This document shows positions 52,773 through 61,976 of a stretch of 64,000 nucleotides of DNA, in pieces. The stretch is from Flavobacterium phycosphaerae (GTDB lineage Bacteria; Bacteroidota; Bacteroidia; Flavobacteriales; Flavobacteriaceae): NCBI RefSeq assembly GCF_010119235.1, contig NZ_JAAATZ010000001.1, forward strand, positions 1,456,501-1,520,500, read 5' to 3'. The notes under the pieces are model-generated. The model had not been told where the DNA came from, searched no databases, and saw nothing but the letters and a program-made list of their open reading frames with translations. The position numbers and the translations under genes are program-made. Within the stretch, counting starts at the first letter, position 1, and each line of letters begins with the position of its first letter.

Positions 52773-53579
52773 TTATTTCAATTTTTTTGGGATTAAACAT
52801 ACAGGAATTGGATTCATTTTATGTTGGTTTATAGTATTTAATTTTTTGTAAATACCAAACACTTCTTTGTCTCTTCCTGAAAAATCCTCACTTTTTTTGT
52901 TGTTTTCCGTTTCCAACATAGCCCATTCTAATTCGTCATAACTCGCGCCAATTTGCTCTTCATCTGTTCTCGAATCGCCAAATAAACCATCCGTGGGCGC
53001 AGCATTTTGAATTGATTGAGGAATTTCCAAATATTCACCCAAGGCATACACGTCACTTTTCATTAAATCGGCAATCGGACTTAAATCAACACCGCCATCA
53101 CCATATTTGGTATAAAATCCAACCCCGAAATCCTCAACTTTATTTCCTGTTCCTGCAACTAATAAACCTTCGATTCCGGCAAAATAATACAAAGTTGTCA
53201 TTCGCAATCGGGCTCTTGTATTTGCCAACGCTAAATCCAATCTAGTGTTGTCATTGCTCCCGGGTACCTTGCTTTTAAATGTTTCAAAAACGGCTGTCAA
53301 ATCAGCTTCTGCATGCTGTACATTAGGGAAACGCTTTTTCAATTGCTCAATGTGTTCTCTGGCACGGCTCACTTGGGTAATGTCTTGATGAATTGGCATT
53401 TCAACACATAAAGTTGTTAAACCCGTTTGAGCACATAGGGTGGAGGTTACGGCCGAATCTACACCTCCTGATATTCCAATTACAAATCCATTTGTTTTAG
53501 ATTTGGCTGAATAATCTTTCAACCATGTAACAATATAGGTGTTCACTTCCCCTACCTTGATTTTACTTTTTTTAGTCAT
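52773..53579 (-). CDS. nadE: Ammonia-dependent NAD+ synthetase
   Basis: A 268-residue enzyme that amidates nicotinic acid adenine dinucleotide to NAD+ with ATP. The PP-loop GISGGVDSAV is at about 29-38, and the C-terminal DLSPIADLMKSDVYALGEYL and PTDGLFGDSRTDEEQIG segments match the family. There is no glutaminase domain, so free ammonia is the nitrogen source. It is divergent from gldB, and the two genes appear to have abutting -7 elements. Confidence 0.94.
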   Translation of the reverse strand: MTKKSKIKVGEVNTYIVTWLKDYSAKSKTNGFVIGISGGVDSAVTSTLCAQTGLTTLCVEMPIHQDITQVSRAREHIEQLKKRFPNVQHAEADLTAVFETFKSKVPGSNDNTRLDLALANTRARLRMTTLYYFAGIEGLLVAGTGNKVEDFGVGFYTKYGDGGVDLSPIADLMKSDVYALGEYLEIPQSIQNAAPTDGLFGDSRTDEEQIGASYDELEWAMLETENNKKSEDFSGRDKEVFGIYKKLNTINQHKMNPIPVCLIPKKLK

Positions 53580-53609
53580 TTGTTATGAAATTTTTTGAAA
53601 ACTGCAATG

Positions 53610-53617
53610 TATATTTG
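53610..53617 (+). promoter_or_regulatory. -7 promoter element for gldB
   Basis: TATATTTG matches TAnnTTTG, 59 bases before gldB. It directly abuts the opposite-strand -7 element of nadE. Confidence 0.5.
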
Positions 53618-53625
53618 CAAAAGTA
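53618..53625 (-). promoter_or_regulatory. -7 promoter element for nadE
   Basis: TACTTTTG on the minus strand matches TAnnTTTG, 38 bases before the nadE ATG, abutting the gldB element. Confidence 0.5.
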
Positions 53626-53676
53626 AAAAAATCAGGTGCCTTTTAAGCTGATTTTCACCGTATAAATTTCTTAACA

Positions 53677-54639
53677 ATGAAGAAACAAATTTTGGCCCTT
53701 TTTTTAGTTTTAGCTTTTGCTTCCTGCGATAAGAAATCTAAAGTGGAAAAAGCCGTAGAACAAATTCCCGTACAACTAAAAGTGGATCGATTTGACAAAG
53801 CTTTTTTTGAAGCTACACCAAAAGATTTGCCTAATCTGAAAGCCGAGTATCCTTTTTTCTTCCCTCAAGGAGTTGAGGATAAGCTTTGGATAGAAAAAAT
53901 GCAAAACAAAGACTGGCGAGATTTGTACGCTGAAGTAGAAAAGAAATACCCTGATTTTGGCAAGCAAACCAATGAAATTGAAGACTTGTTCAAACATTTC
54001 AAATACTATTTCCCCGAAACAATTATGCCTAAAATTTATACAGTTATAGGTGAAATGGATTATAATACTAAAGCGATATATGCTAACGATAAATTAATCA
54101 TTGCCTTGGAATTGTATTTAGGAAAAGATGTAAAGTTTTATACTTTCCCGGAATATCTCAGACAAAACTTTGAAGAGCGTCAAATGATGCCTGATATTGT
54201 GTCGAGTTTTGCTATGCGAAAAGTGCCGCCTCCAAGTGATAAAACCTTGTTGTCAAGTATGGTTTATTATGGAAAAGAACTTTATTTAAAAGATATAATG
54301 TTGCCTGACTATACCGATGCCGAAAAAATTGGGTATAAACCCGAACAAATCACTTGGTGTAAGGAAAACGAAAGCTACATGTGGCGCTTTTTTATAGACG
54401 AAAACCTGCTGTTTGATTCCGATTCCAGATTGCCGAATCGCTTTATAAATGTAGCACCCTTTTCTAAATTCTATCTCGAAATTGATAACGAATCTCCGGG
54501 TAGAGTCGGGCAATGGGTCGGCTGGCAAATAGTTCGTTCGTTTATGGAAAACAACGAGGTCAGTTTGCAGGATATGTTGAAAATGGACGCCAAACAATTA
54601 TTTGAAAAATCAAAATACAAACCCAAAAAGAATGAGTAA
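53677..54639 (+). CDS. gldB: Gliding motility lipoprotein GldB
   Basis: A 320-residue lipoprotein with signal LALFLVLAFASC (Cys about 17). The body matches GldB of Flavobacterium johnsoniae: VDRFDKAFFEATPKDLP near the start, YPFFFPQGVEDKLW, a zinc-protease-like but non-catalytic fold, and DNESPGRVGQWVGWQIVRSFM near the end. GldB is needed for gliding and for T9SS function, though its exact task is unclear. Its last eight bases overlap the gldC start, so the two genes are translationally coupled. Confidence 0.95.
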   Translation: MKKQILALFLVLAFASCDKKSKVEKAVEQIPVQLKVDRFDKAFFEATPKDLPNLKAEYPFFFPQGVEDKLWIEKMQNKDWRDLYAEVEKKYPDFGKQTNEIEDLFKHFKYYFPETIMPKIYTVIGEMDYNTKAIYANDKLIIALELYLGKDVKFYTFPEYLRQNFEERQMMPDIVSSFAMRKVPPPSDKTLLSSMVYYGKELYLKDIMLPDYTDAEKIGYKPEQITWCKENESYMWRFFIDENLLFDSDSRLPNRFINVAPFSKFYLEIDNESPGRVGQWVGWQIVRSFMENNEVSLQDMLKMDAKQLFEKSKYKPKKNE

Positions 54640-54967
54640 AACCACAAAATCCGAAATAAAATTCCTTGTTGAATTAGATGAAAACCGCATACCCGAAAAA
54701 CTTTCCTGGACAGCGCAAGACGGCGGTGTTGAAAAAGAAGAAGCTAAAGCAATAATGCTTTCCATTTGGGACAGTAAAGTGCAAGAAACGCTTCGCATTG
54801 ATTTGTGGACGAAAGATATGCCGGTTGATGAGATGAAAAAATTCTTCCATCAAACATTGGTCGCGATGACAGATACATTTCAGCGCGCTACCCAAGATGA
54901 AAAAATGGCTGACACTATGAAGGATTTCTGCGATTATTTTGCAGAAAAGTTAGAATTAAAGAAATAA
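54632..54967 (+). CDS. gldC: Gliding motility protein GldC
   Basis: A 111-residue soluble protein. The motifs EIKFLVELDENRIPEKLSWTAQDGG, AKAIMLSIWD and RIDLWTKDMPVDEMKKFFHQT match GldC. In F. johnsoniae gldC mutants glide poorly rather than not at all. The start is the ATG at 54632, inside the gldB stop region (overlap of eight bases); an upstream extension in the same frame lies within gldB and has no support. Confidence 0.95.
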   Translation: MSKTTKSEIKFLVELDENRIPEKLSWTAQDGGVEKEEAKAIMLSIWDSKVQETLRIDLWTKDMPVDEMKKFFHQTLVAMTDTFQRATQDEKMADTMKDFCDYFAEKLELKK

Positions 54968-54996
54968 AAAAGGAGGTCAATTGACCACCTTTTTTA
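54964..54996. terminator. Bidirectional terminator, gldC / ysxC
   Basis: A near-palindrome around AGGTCAATTGACC with one mismatch pair and flanking A and T runs, between convergent genes. Confidence 0.82.
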
Positions 54997-55611
54997 TAAT
55001 GAATTACTCTTGAACATTTCATTATTTACGCCATCAATGAAGGAGAGCACTTGGTCTCTTCCTGTGGCTTCCAGTGCCGAAGTTACAAAGTGTTGGGGCA
55101 TTTCTTCCCAGTTGTTTGCCAAAAGGGCTTTGCGGTAAGCGGCTATATGTGAATCAATTTTAGTTTTACTGATTTTATCTGCTTTGGTAAAAATAATGCA
55201 AAAAGGCACTTCTATTTCTCCCAAATAATTAATGAATTCCAAATCAATTTTCTGCGCTTCCAAACGGATGTCAATTAAGACAAAAGCACAAACCAATTGC
55301 TCTCTTTTTTCAAAATAATCGGTAATGAATTGTTGGAAAACTTCTTTTGTTTTCTTAGAAACACGGGCATAACCATAACCTGGTAAATCAACCAAAAACC
55401 AATTTAAGTTTATTTTGAAGTGATTTATTAATTGTGTTTTTCCGGGTTTTCCCGAAGTTTTGGCCAAATTTTTATGGTTTGTCAACATGTTAATCAAAGA
55501 AGATTTTCCCACGTTGGAACGACCAATAAATGCATATTCCGGCAAGGGGTCTTTCGGACATTTACTCACATCGGAATTGCTGATGATAAATTCGGCTGAA
55601 TTGATTTTCAT
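54994..55611 (-). CDS. ysxC: Ribosome biogenesis GTP-binding protein YsxC/EngB
   Basis: A 205-residue GTPase of the TrmE-Era-EngA-YihA group that assists 50S subunit assembly. The G motifs are clear: GRSNVGKSSL (G1), LVDLPGYGYA (G3), FTKADK (G4) and TSALEATG near G5. Length is normal. It is preceded by an alpha/beta hydrolase gene on the same strand, with a terminator between the two. Confidence 0.96.
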   Translation of the reverse strand: MKINSAEFIISNSDVSKCPKDPLPEYAFIGRSNVGKSSLINMLTNHKNLAKTSGKPGKTQLINHFKINLNWFLVDLPGYGYARVSKKTKEVFQQFITDYFEKREQLVCAFVLIDIRLEAQKIDLEFINYLGEIEVPFCIIFTKADKISKTKIDSHIAAYRKALLANNWEEMPQHFVTSALEATGRDQVLSFIDGVNNEMFKSNSL

Positions 55612-55627
55612 TGGTTTTTATTTAAAA

Positions 55628-55656
55628 TAAAAAAGTCCCCAAACAGGACTTTTAGT
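55628..55656 (-). terminator. Intrinsic terminator after the hydrolase gene
   Basis: Stem AAAAGTCC (55631-55638) with GGACTTTT (55646-55653), 7-base loop, T-rich on the minus strand. Confidence 0.85.
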
Positions 55657-56421
55657 CTATAAGTGTACTTCTTTTAGCCATTCGTGTAACAAGCGGTTAA
55701 ACTCGTCAGGATGCTCCATCATGGCTGCATGTCCACATTTGTCTATCCAGTATAATTCAGAATTAGGCATCAATTTGTGAAATTCTTCAGCTACTTCCGG
55801 AGGCGTAACCTGGTCGTTTTTACCCCAAATAATACAGGTTTTTACATGCATTTTTGGCAAATCTTTGGCCATGTTATGACGAATTGCGCTTTTTGCAATC
55901 GTTAAAGTTTTAATCACTTTAATTCTGTCGTTTACTACCGAAAAAACTTCATCAACAATTTCTTTACTGGCTACTTTTGGGTCGTAAAAAACAGCTTCTG
56001 CTTTTTTCTTAATGTACTCATAATCGCCACGTTTTGGATAACTGTCACCCATCGCGCTTTCGTAAAGACCTGAACTTCCAGTAATTACAAGTCCGGCCAC
56101 TTTTTCGGGATACATTTTAGAATGATACAGAGCGATATGCCCTCCAAGCGAATTGCCAAGTAAAATCACACGGTCATATCCTTTGAAAGTGATAAAGTCT
56201 TTTACGTATTTAGCGAAAGCCTTGACGTTGGTTTTTAGTATGTTTTGGGTATAAATCGGTAATTCGGGAACAACCACTTTATATCCTTTTGTTGAAAAAT
56301 AATCAGCCACTCCGCTGAAGTTGCTCAAGCCCCCCATCAAACCGTGTAAAACGACAATTGGCGTGCCTTCGCCCACTTCATAATAAGAATACCTACCTTC
56401 TTTTTTTAAATTTCCGTCCAT
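55657..56421 (-). CDS. Alpha/beta hydrolase
   Basis: A 254-residue alpha/beta-fold hydrolase. The oxyanion loop is LHGLMGGLSNF, the nucleophile Ser is in LLGNSLGGHIAL, the acid is in IIWGKNDQVTPP and the His in DKCGHAAMMEHP. The sequence resembles esterases and C-C hydrolases of the MhpC type; the substrate is unknown. It lies between the dcw cluster (divergent) and ysxC. The start MDGNLKKEGRYSYYEVG fits the family. Confidence 0.92.
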   Translation of the reverse strand: MDGNLKKEGRYSYYEVGEGTPIVVLHGLMGGLSNFSGVADYFSTKGYKVVVPELPIYTQNILKTNVKAFAKYVKDFITFKGYDRVILLGNSLGGHIALYHSKMYPEKVAGLVITGSSGLYESAMGDSYPKRGDYEYIKKKAEAVFYDPKVASKEIVDEVFSVVNDRIKVIKTLTIAKSAIRHNMAKDLPKMHVKTCIIWGKNDQVTPPEVAEEFHKLMPNSELYWIDKCGHAAMMEHPDEFNRLLHEWLKEVHL

Positions 56422-56723
56422 ATAATTTTTCGACTTTTACATCGGCAACAAATATATGATTTTATAGCTAAAAACACTTTTCTATCAGGAATATTTACTA
56501 CTAAAAAGCAAGAATTTCATCAACAATTTTTCAAAATCAGGGTGAATAGTTTTAGAAAATTACACTTTCTTTCTTAATTGCTCAACAATCAATATTTCGT
56601 AACAAAAGTATTTGAAATCAGGTTTTTGTGCTTTTTTCTTATAGTCTTCCCGTTTTACTTAATGATTTGTTAAAAAAAGCAGTGGTGTGTTGTTGTTGTG
56701 TTTTCGACCAAAATGGAAATAAA

Positions 56724-56771
56724 GTGGTAAAACTTATTAACAAAGTGGTAATTAGTGGTAAAATGTGGTAA
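56724..56771 (+). promoter_or_regulatory. Direct-repeat MraZ operator
   Basis: Four copies of GTGGTAA start at 56724, 56745, 56755 and 56765. The last three have an exact 10-base period and the first is 21 bases upstream. MraZ autorepresses its operon in E. coli and Mycoplasma by binding short GTGG-type direct repeats at about one-helix-turn spacing. They lie just upstream of the -7 element, over the -33 area. The rest of the gap 56422-56723 is A+T-rich, with nothing recognised. Confidence 0.75.
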
Positions 56772-56780
56772 TTATTTTTA

Positions 56781-56788
56781 TATTTTTG
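56781..56788 (+). promoter_or_regulatory. -7 promoter element of the dcw cluster
   Basis: TATTTTTG matches TAnnTTTG, 23 bases before the mraZ TTG start. Its place rules out the upstream GTG at 56755 as the start. Confidence 0.55.
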
Positions 56789-56811
56789 CTGTTAATCAAA
56801 ACAAACGACAA

Positions 56812-57285
56812 TTGAACTCCATAATCGGAACATATGAATGCAAAGTTGACGCCAAAGGAAGACTCATGATTCCTTCGGCTTTAAAGAAGCAACTGGCTAA
56901 TTCTCTTCAAGATGGCTTCGTCTTGAAGCGTTCTGTTTTTCAACCGTGTCTCGAATTATATCCGATGACTGAATGGAATTTGATGATGCAAAAAATCAAC
57001 AAACTCAACCGATTTGTTAAGAAAAATAACGACTTCATTCGTCGTTTTACGGCTGGTGTGAAAGTGGTAGAAGTAGATGATTTAGGTCGTTTGTTAATTC
57101 CAAAAGATTTAGTGGCTTTCGGTAAGATTTCTAAAGACATCGTGCTTTCATCTGCTGTGAACATCGTAGAAATTTGGGATAAAGACTTATATGAAAAATC
57201 AATTGCCGGAGAGGATATTGATTTTGCTGATTTGGCCGAAGATGTAATGGGAAATATAAATGATGATGACAATGGAATATCATAA
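56812..57285 (+). CDS. mraZ: Transcriptional regulator MraZ
   Basis: A 157-residue protein of two AbrB-like (swapped-hairpin) domains, with YECKVDAKGRLMIPSALKKQL in the first and VVEVDDLGRLLIPKDL in the second. MraZ represses the division and cell wall cluster. The start is the TTG at 56812, which gives MNSIIGTYECK like other Flavobacterium members; the -7 box and operator repeats lie upstream of it. The gene overlaps rsmH by up to 26 bases and is first in the cluster. Confidence 0.93.
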   Translation: MNSIIGTYECKVDAKGRLMIPSALKKQLANSLQDGFVLKRSVFQPCLELYPMTEWNLMMQKINKLNRFVKKNNDFIRRFTAGVKVVEVDDLGRLLIPKDLVAFGKISKDIVLSSAVNIVEIWDKDLYEKSIAGEDIDFADLAEDVMGNINDDDNGIS

Positions 57286-58168
57286 TCCTGTCTTGTTGAA
57301 AGAAACAGTTGATGGTTTGAATATTAAGCCCGATGGAATTTACGTGGATGTGACTTTCGGAGGAGGAGGGCATTCCAAAGAGATTTTGAATCGATTAGGT
57401 CCTAACGGAAAGTTATTTGGTTTCGATCAAGACGAAGACGCTTGGGCGAATGCTTTGCCTGATGAACGATTTACTTTAATTCAGGAAAATTTCAGATATA
57501 TCAAACGCTTTTTAAGATTTCACGGGGTAAAAAGTGTAGACGGTATTTTAGCCGATTTAGGTGTTTCGTCTCATCAGTTTGACGTTCCTGAAAGAGGGTT
57601 TTCTACTCGTTTTGATGCCGATTTGGATATGAGAATGAGCAAGAAAAATGATTTGGATGCTTACAAAGTGATTAATGAATACGATGAAGCTAATCTAAAA
57701 AGAGTGTTTTTGGATTATGGCGAATTGAAAGCAGCACCTGCCTTGGCAAGAACTATAATCGAAGCCAGAGAAAGAAAAGCCATCAGCACCACCGATGAAC
57801 TAAAATTGATTTTGGCGAAGTTCTTACCGGAACAATTCAAGAATAAAATATTGGCCCAAATTTATCAGGCTATCCGAATAGAAGTGAATCAAGAAATGGA
57901 TGTTTTAAAAGAGTTTTTAGAACAGTCTCTTGAAATATTGAAGCCCGAAGGTAGATTAAGCGTGATTTCGTATCACTCACTTGAAGACCGTTTGGTAAAA
58001 CGATTCATGAAAAACGGCATGTTTGAAGGTGAGCCGGAACGCGATTTTTTCGGAAACTTTTCGGTGCCATTCAAATTGATCGGTAAACTAATTGTTCCGG
58101 ACGATGCTGAAATTAAAAGCAATAACAGAGCAAGAAGTGCCAAATTAAGAATAGCAGAGAAGCGATGA
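57260..58168 (+). CDS. rsmH: 16S rRNA (cytosine-1402-N4)-methyltransferase
   Basis: A 302-residue methyltransferase (MraW) that modifies C1402 of 16S rRNA. SAM-site motif DVTFGGGGHSKEIL, then GFDQDEDAW, DGILADLGVSSHQFD, and the C-terminal ISYHSLEDRLVKRFM are all conserved. Several in-frame ATGs (57260, 57263, 57266, 57272) could start it; the one at 57272 gives the common MEYHNPVLLKE, so the first four residues are uncertain. It overlaps the end of mraZ and ends with a four-base overlap on ftsL. Confidence 0.95.
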   Translation: MMMTMEYHNPVLLKETVDGLNIKPDGIYVDVTFGGGGHSKEILNRLGPNGKLFGFDQDEDAWANALPDERFTLIQENFRYIKRFLRFHGVKSVDGILADLGVSSHQFDVPERGFSTRFDADLDMRMSKKNDLDAYKVINEYDEANLKRVFLDYGELKAAPALARTIIEARERKAISTTDELKLILAKFLPEQFKNKILAQIYQAIRIEVNQEMDVLKEFLEQSLEILKPEGRLSVISYHSLEDRLVKRFMKNGMFEGEPERDFFGNFSVPFKLIGKLIVPDDAEIKSNNRARSAKLRIAEKR

Positions 58169-58512
58169 AAAAAGGAGTTTACGGCATATTAAAAGCTCGA
58201 TTTTTAGTCAATGAAGATGCTACCAAGAACTGGCGATTCATAGTGTTTTGCATTTTTTTAGCCATTCTGATGATTGCCTACGGTCATAATTATGATGAAA
58301 AGGTTTACCGAATAAGCGAATTGACCAATGAAGTAAAAGAATTGCGCTCTGAATTTGTAGACAAGCGCTCTGAATTAATGAAATTAAAAATGGAATCAAC
58401 GGTTTCCGAAAAAATGGAAGAACGAAAAATTTTCCCTTCTTCGGTACCTCCGCAAAAGATAAAAGTTAAAAAACCGGCAGAAAAAAGTTTCTTTCAAAAA
58501 CTATGGCAATAG
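58165..58512 (+). CDS. ftsL: Cell division protein FtsL-like
   Basis: A 115-residue bitopic protein: basic cytoplasmic start (1-23), one membrane helix (about 24-41, RFIVFCIFLAILMIAYGH), and a coiled coil (YRISELTNEVKELRSEFVDKRSELMKLKMES), then a Lys-rich tail. This is the FtsL layout, and the place between rsmH and ftsI is conserved. It acts in the divisome with FtsB and FtsQ. It overlaps rsmH by four bases and ftsI by ten bases. Confidence 0.87.
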   Translation: MKKGVYGILKARFLVNEDATKNWRFIVFCIFLAILMIAYGHNYDEKVYRISELTNEVKELRSEFVDKRSELMKLKMESTVSEKMEERKIFPSSVPPQKIKVKKPAEKSFFQKLWQ

Positions 58513-60512
58513 AAGATAAACATATCTCTTACCGCATTTACCTAGTGGCTTTCAGTATCTTCCTGATGGCTATGGCGATTACCTTCAAACTCTCTAAAAT
58601 TCAGTGGGTGGAAGGTGATCACTATAGAAAATTAGCTAAAGAAAGAACGGTAAAGAACTTCGTGATTCCTGCTAATAAAGGAAATATCTATTCCGCTGAC
58701 GGCAGTTTGTTGGCAACTTCTATTCCAAATTACAACATCCGATTTGATGCCGTAGCGCCCAAAGGGGATTCGTTTGAAAAAAATGTTAAGCCTTTGTCGG
58801 ATTCCCTGTCTTTGATGTTGGGTAAACCAAGTAGCTTTTACCATACGCAATTACGCATGGCAAGAGCCAATAAAAACAGGTATTTATTAATTGCGCGTGA
58901 TTTGAGTTATACCCAATACATGAAAATCAAAAGTTTTCCGCTATTCAATTTGGGAGCCAATAAAGGGGGTATGATTACCGAACAAGAAACGGTTCGTGAA
59001 CACCCTATTGGTAAAATTGCCGAAAGAACCATCGGCTACGAAAGAATTACACCGGAAGGAAAACCTGACGGGAAAGGAATTGAGTGGTCATTTCGAAAAT
59101 ATTTGAACGGAAAAGACGGTAAAGTATTAAAACAAAAAATAGCCAAAGGCCAATGGAAACCTATTCGCGATGTGAACGAAGTTGATCCTCAAGATGGTTA
59201 CGATGTGATTTCTACTATTGATGTTTACATTCAGGATATTGCGCACCACGCGTTGTTAAAACAATTAAAAGATTACAAAGCCGAACACGGTTGTGTAGTG
59301 GTGATGGAAACCAAAACCGGGAAAATCAAAGCGATTTCCAATTTAGGAAAACTAAAAGAAAGCGATTCTACTTATTTTGAAACTACTAATTACGCTATAG
59401 CCGAAGCTCATGAACCGGGTTCAACGTTCAAGCTAATCGACATGATTGCTTTGTTGGATGATAATAAAATTGACACCAATAAAGTATATGATAGCAAAGG
59501 AGGTATTATTGATTACCGTGGAAAAAAAGTCCGCGATTCGCACGAAGGTGGTTACGGAAGAATTTCTTTAGCCCGAGGTTTTGAAGTATCTTCTAATACT
59601 ATAATGGTACAGGCGGTATATGAAAATTATAAAAACAATCCACAAGAATTTGTAGACCGAATTGACCGAATGGGTTTAAACAAACCACTGGGATTGCCAT
59701 TTCAAGGAGAAGGAAAACCATATATACCACAACCAAACGATAAGCATTGGAGCGCTATTTCATTGCCGTGGATGGCTTTTGGATATGGTGTTGCCGTGAC
59801 GCCTTTGCAAACTTTGACGTTGTATAATGCGGTGGCCAATAATGGCGAAATGGTAAAGCCACAATTCGTTTCTGAAATCAAAGAATGGAACAAAACCATC
59901 AAAAAATATGATAAGCAAGTCATCAATCCAAAAATTTGTTCCGAGGAAACCATCAAGAAACTAAAAGCCGTAATGCAAAATGTGGTGAAAAGAGGAACGG
60001 GCTCAAAACTGTATTCTAAAGATTTTTCCATGGCAGGGAAAACAGGAACAGCACAAGCCAATTATGCTAAAAATGGGGGTTCTGAAAAACATTATATCTC
60101 TTCTTTCGTTGGTTTTTTTCCGGCAGAGAATCCAAAATATTCTTGCATAGTTGTAGTGCATAAACCCAATACTTCTGGCAATAATTATTACGGAGCCGAT
60201 GTGGCCGGACCGGTTTTCAAACGCATTGCGCAAAAGATTTTCACTGACGCACCATCCACCAATGAAATTAAAAATCTGAACCGAAAAGTTGGTAAACAAG
60301 AGAAAGCGTATAACGAATATGCCATCAAATCGCAAGAAGAAACCAAAGGAGTTCCAAATGTTAAAGGAATGAGCGGGATGGATGCGGTAGCACTTTTGGA
60401 AAATTTAAAACTGAAAGTGAAAGTTATCGGTGTCGGAAAAGTAAAAAAACAATCGGTACAACCCGGAGAAGCTATAGATAAAAACAAAATCATCATACTC
60501 GAATTATCGTGA
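58503..60512 (+). CDS. ftsI: Division-specific penicillin-binding protein (FtsI/PBP3) with PASTA domain
   Basis: A 669-residue class B transpeptidase. One N-terminal membrane helix (about 10-28), a pedestal domain, then the transpeptidase with STFK (307-310), SSN (363-365) and KTGT (513-516). A PASTA domain occupies about 616-669 (GVPNVKGMSGMDAV to the end), as in Spo5-like enzymes of Bacteroidota and Gram-positives but not E. coli FtsI. It cross-links septal peptidoglycan. The stop overlaps the murE start as GTGA. Confidence 0.94.
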   Translation: MAIEDKHISYRIYLVAFSIFLMAMAITFKLSKIQWVEGDHYRKLAKERTVKNFVIPANKGNIYSADGSLLATSIPNYNIRFDAVAPKGDSFEKNVKPLSDSLSLMLGKPSSFYHTQLRMARANKNRYLLIARDLSYTQYMKIKSFPLFNLGANKGGMITEQETVREHPIGKIAERTIGYERITPEGKPDGKGIEWSFRKYLNGKDGKVLKQKIAKGQWKPIRDVNEVDPQDGYDVISTIDVYIQDIAHHALLKQLKDYKAEHGCVVVMETKTGKIKAISNLGKLKESDSTYFETTNYAIAEAHEPGSTFKLIDMIALLDDNKIDTNKVYDSKGGIIDYRGKKVRDSHEGGYGRISLARGFEVSSNTIMVQAVYENYKNNPQEFVDRIDRMGLNKPLGLPFQGEGKPYIPQPNDKHWSAISLPWMAFGYGVAVTPLQTLTLYNAVANNGEMVKPQFVSEIKEWNKTIKKYDKQVINPKICSEETIKKLKAVMQNVVKRGTGSKLYSKDFSMAGKTGTAQANYAKNGGSEKHYISSFVGFFPAENPKYSCIVVVHKPNTSGNNYYGADVAGPVFKRIAQKIFTDAPSTNEIKNLNRKVGKQEKAYNEYAIKSQEETKGVPNVKGMSGMDAVALLENLKLKVKVIGVGKVKKQSVQPGEAIDKNKIIILELS

Positions 60513-61972
60513 TTATTTTAAAAGATATATTATACAAAGTCGCTATCGAAGTCGTAAAGGGTTCGACAGAAATGACTATACAAAAAATTGAATTCGACTC
60601 GCGAAAAGTTCAGGAGAATGATGTTTTTGTGGCGATTCGCGGTACAGTTTCAAACGGACATGACTTTATAGAAAAAGCGATTAACCTTGGAGCTGTTGCT
60701 ATTGTTTGCGATACTTTGCCGGAAATTATCGTGACCGGTATTACTTATATTCAGGTAAAAGATACCAATTCGGCTTTGGCTATTATGGCCACCAATTTTT
60801 ATGGCAATCCGTCACAAAATTTACAGTTAGTTGGCATTACAGGAACGAATGGTAAAACCACAATTGCCTCGCTTTTATACCAATTGTTCAAAAAAGCTGG
60901 TTTCAAAGTTGGATTGCTTTCCACCGTGAAAATTTTGGTGGATGATGTTGAATATAAAGCTACACACACTACACCCGATTCGTTGACGATTAATTATTAT
61001 TTAGCTGAAATGAGCGCTGTGGGTGTCGAATATTGCTTTATGGAAGTGAGCTCACACGGGATTCATCAAAAACGTACCGAAGGCTTACAGTTTGCCGGAG
61101 GTGTTTTCACCAATCTGTCCCACGACCATTTAGATTACCATCCGACTTTCGCAGAATACCGTGATGTAAAAAAATCATTTTTCGACCATTTGCCAAAAAC
61201 AGCTTTTGCCCTAACCAATATTGATGACAAAAACGGTTTGGTAATGTTGCAAAATACATCGGCACGAAAACTGACTTATGCTTTAAAAACTTACGCTGAA
61301 TACAAAGCACAGATTCTCGAAAATCAATTGTCAGGCTTATTGTTGAAAATCAATGAAAATGAAGTTTGGGTAAGATTGATTGGGACTTTCAATGCCTACA
61401 ATTTATTGGCGATTTACGGAACAGCGGTTGAATTAGGCTTAGATAAATTAGAAGTGTTACGATTGTTGTCGGAACTGGAAAGCGTTTCCGGACGTTTCCA
61501 ATTTATAGTTTCCAATGACAAAATCACTGCTATTGTCGATTATGCCCACACTCCGGACGCTTTAGAAAATGTTTTGAACACCATCAATGACATTCGTACC
61601 AAAAATGAGCAACTCATTACTGTTGTAGGATGCGGAGGCGACAGAGATAAAACCAAAAGACCAATCATGGCTCACATTGCTACTTCTATGAGTAACAAAG
61701 TAATTATCACTTCGGACAATCCAAGAACGGAAGACCCAATTGATATTATCGCCGATATGGAAAAAGGAGTAGAGCCGCAAAATCAAAGAAAAACATTGTC
61801 CATTGTCGACAGAAAACAAGCTATCAAAACGGCTTGTCAGTTGGCCGGTCCAAATGATATCATCTTGATTGCCGGAAAAGGGCATGAAACGTATCAGGAA
61901 ATTAATGGCGTACGCCACGATTTTGACGATATGGCCATTGTAAAAGAACTTTTAGAACAACTAAATAAATAA
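60509..61972 (+). CDS. murE: UDP-N-acetylmuramoyl-tripeptide synthetase (meso-diaminopimelate ligase)
   Basis: A 487-residue Mur ligase that adds the third amino acid to the peptidoglycan stem. ATP loop GTNGKTT at 112-118. The carbamylated Lys is in the [13 protein letters not shown] region. The specificity motif DNPR (403-406) indicates meso-diaminopimelate rather than lysine, consistent with a Gram-negative wall. The start is a GTG at 60509, overlapping the ftsI stop by four bases. Confidence 0.95.
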   Translation: MIILKDILYKVAIEVVKGSTEMTIQKIEFDSRKVQENDVFVAIRGTVSNGHDFIEKAINLGAVAIVCDTLPEIIVTGITYIQVKDTNSALAIMATNFYGNPSQNLQLVGITGTNGKTTIASLLYQLFKKAGFKVGLLSTVKILVDDVEYKATHTTPDSLTINYYLAEMSAVGVEYCFMEVSSHGIHQKRTEGLQFAGGVFTNLSHDHLDYHPTFAEYRDVKKSFFDHLPKTAFALTNIDDKNGLVMLQNTSARKLTYALKTYAEYKAQILENQLSGLLLKINENEVWVRLIGTFNAYNLLAIYGTAVELGLDKLEVLRLLSELESVSGRFQFIVSNDKITAIVDYAHTPDALENVLNTINDIRTKNEQLITVVGCGGDRDKTKRPIMAHIATSMSNKVIITSDNPRTEDPIDIIADMEKGVEPQNQRKTLSIVDRKQAIKTACQLAGPNDIILIAGKGHETYQEINGVRHDFDDMAIVKELLEQLNK

Positions 61973-61976
61973 ACCT

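Noticed and set aside
56755..56811. Earlier in-frame GTG start for mraZ
   Set aside because: The added residues would be encoded by the operator repeats and the -7 promoter element, which must lie outside the mRNA.
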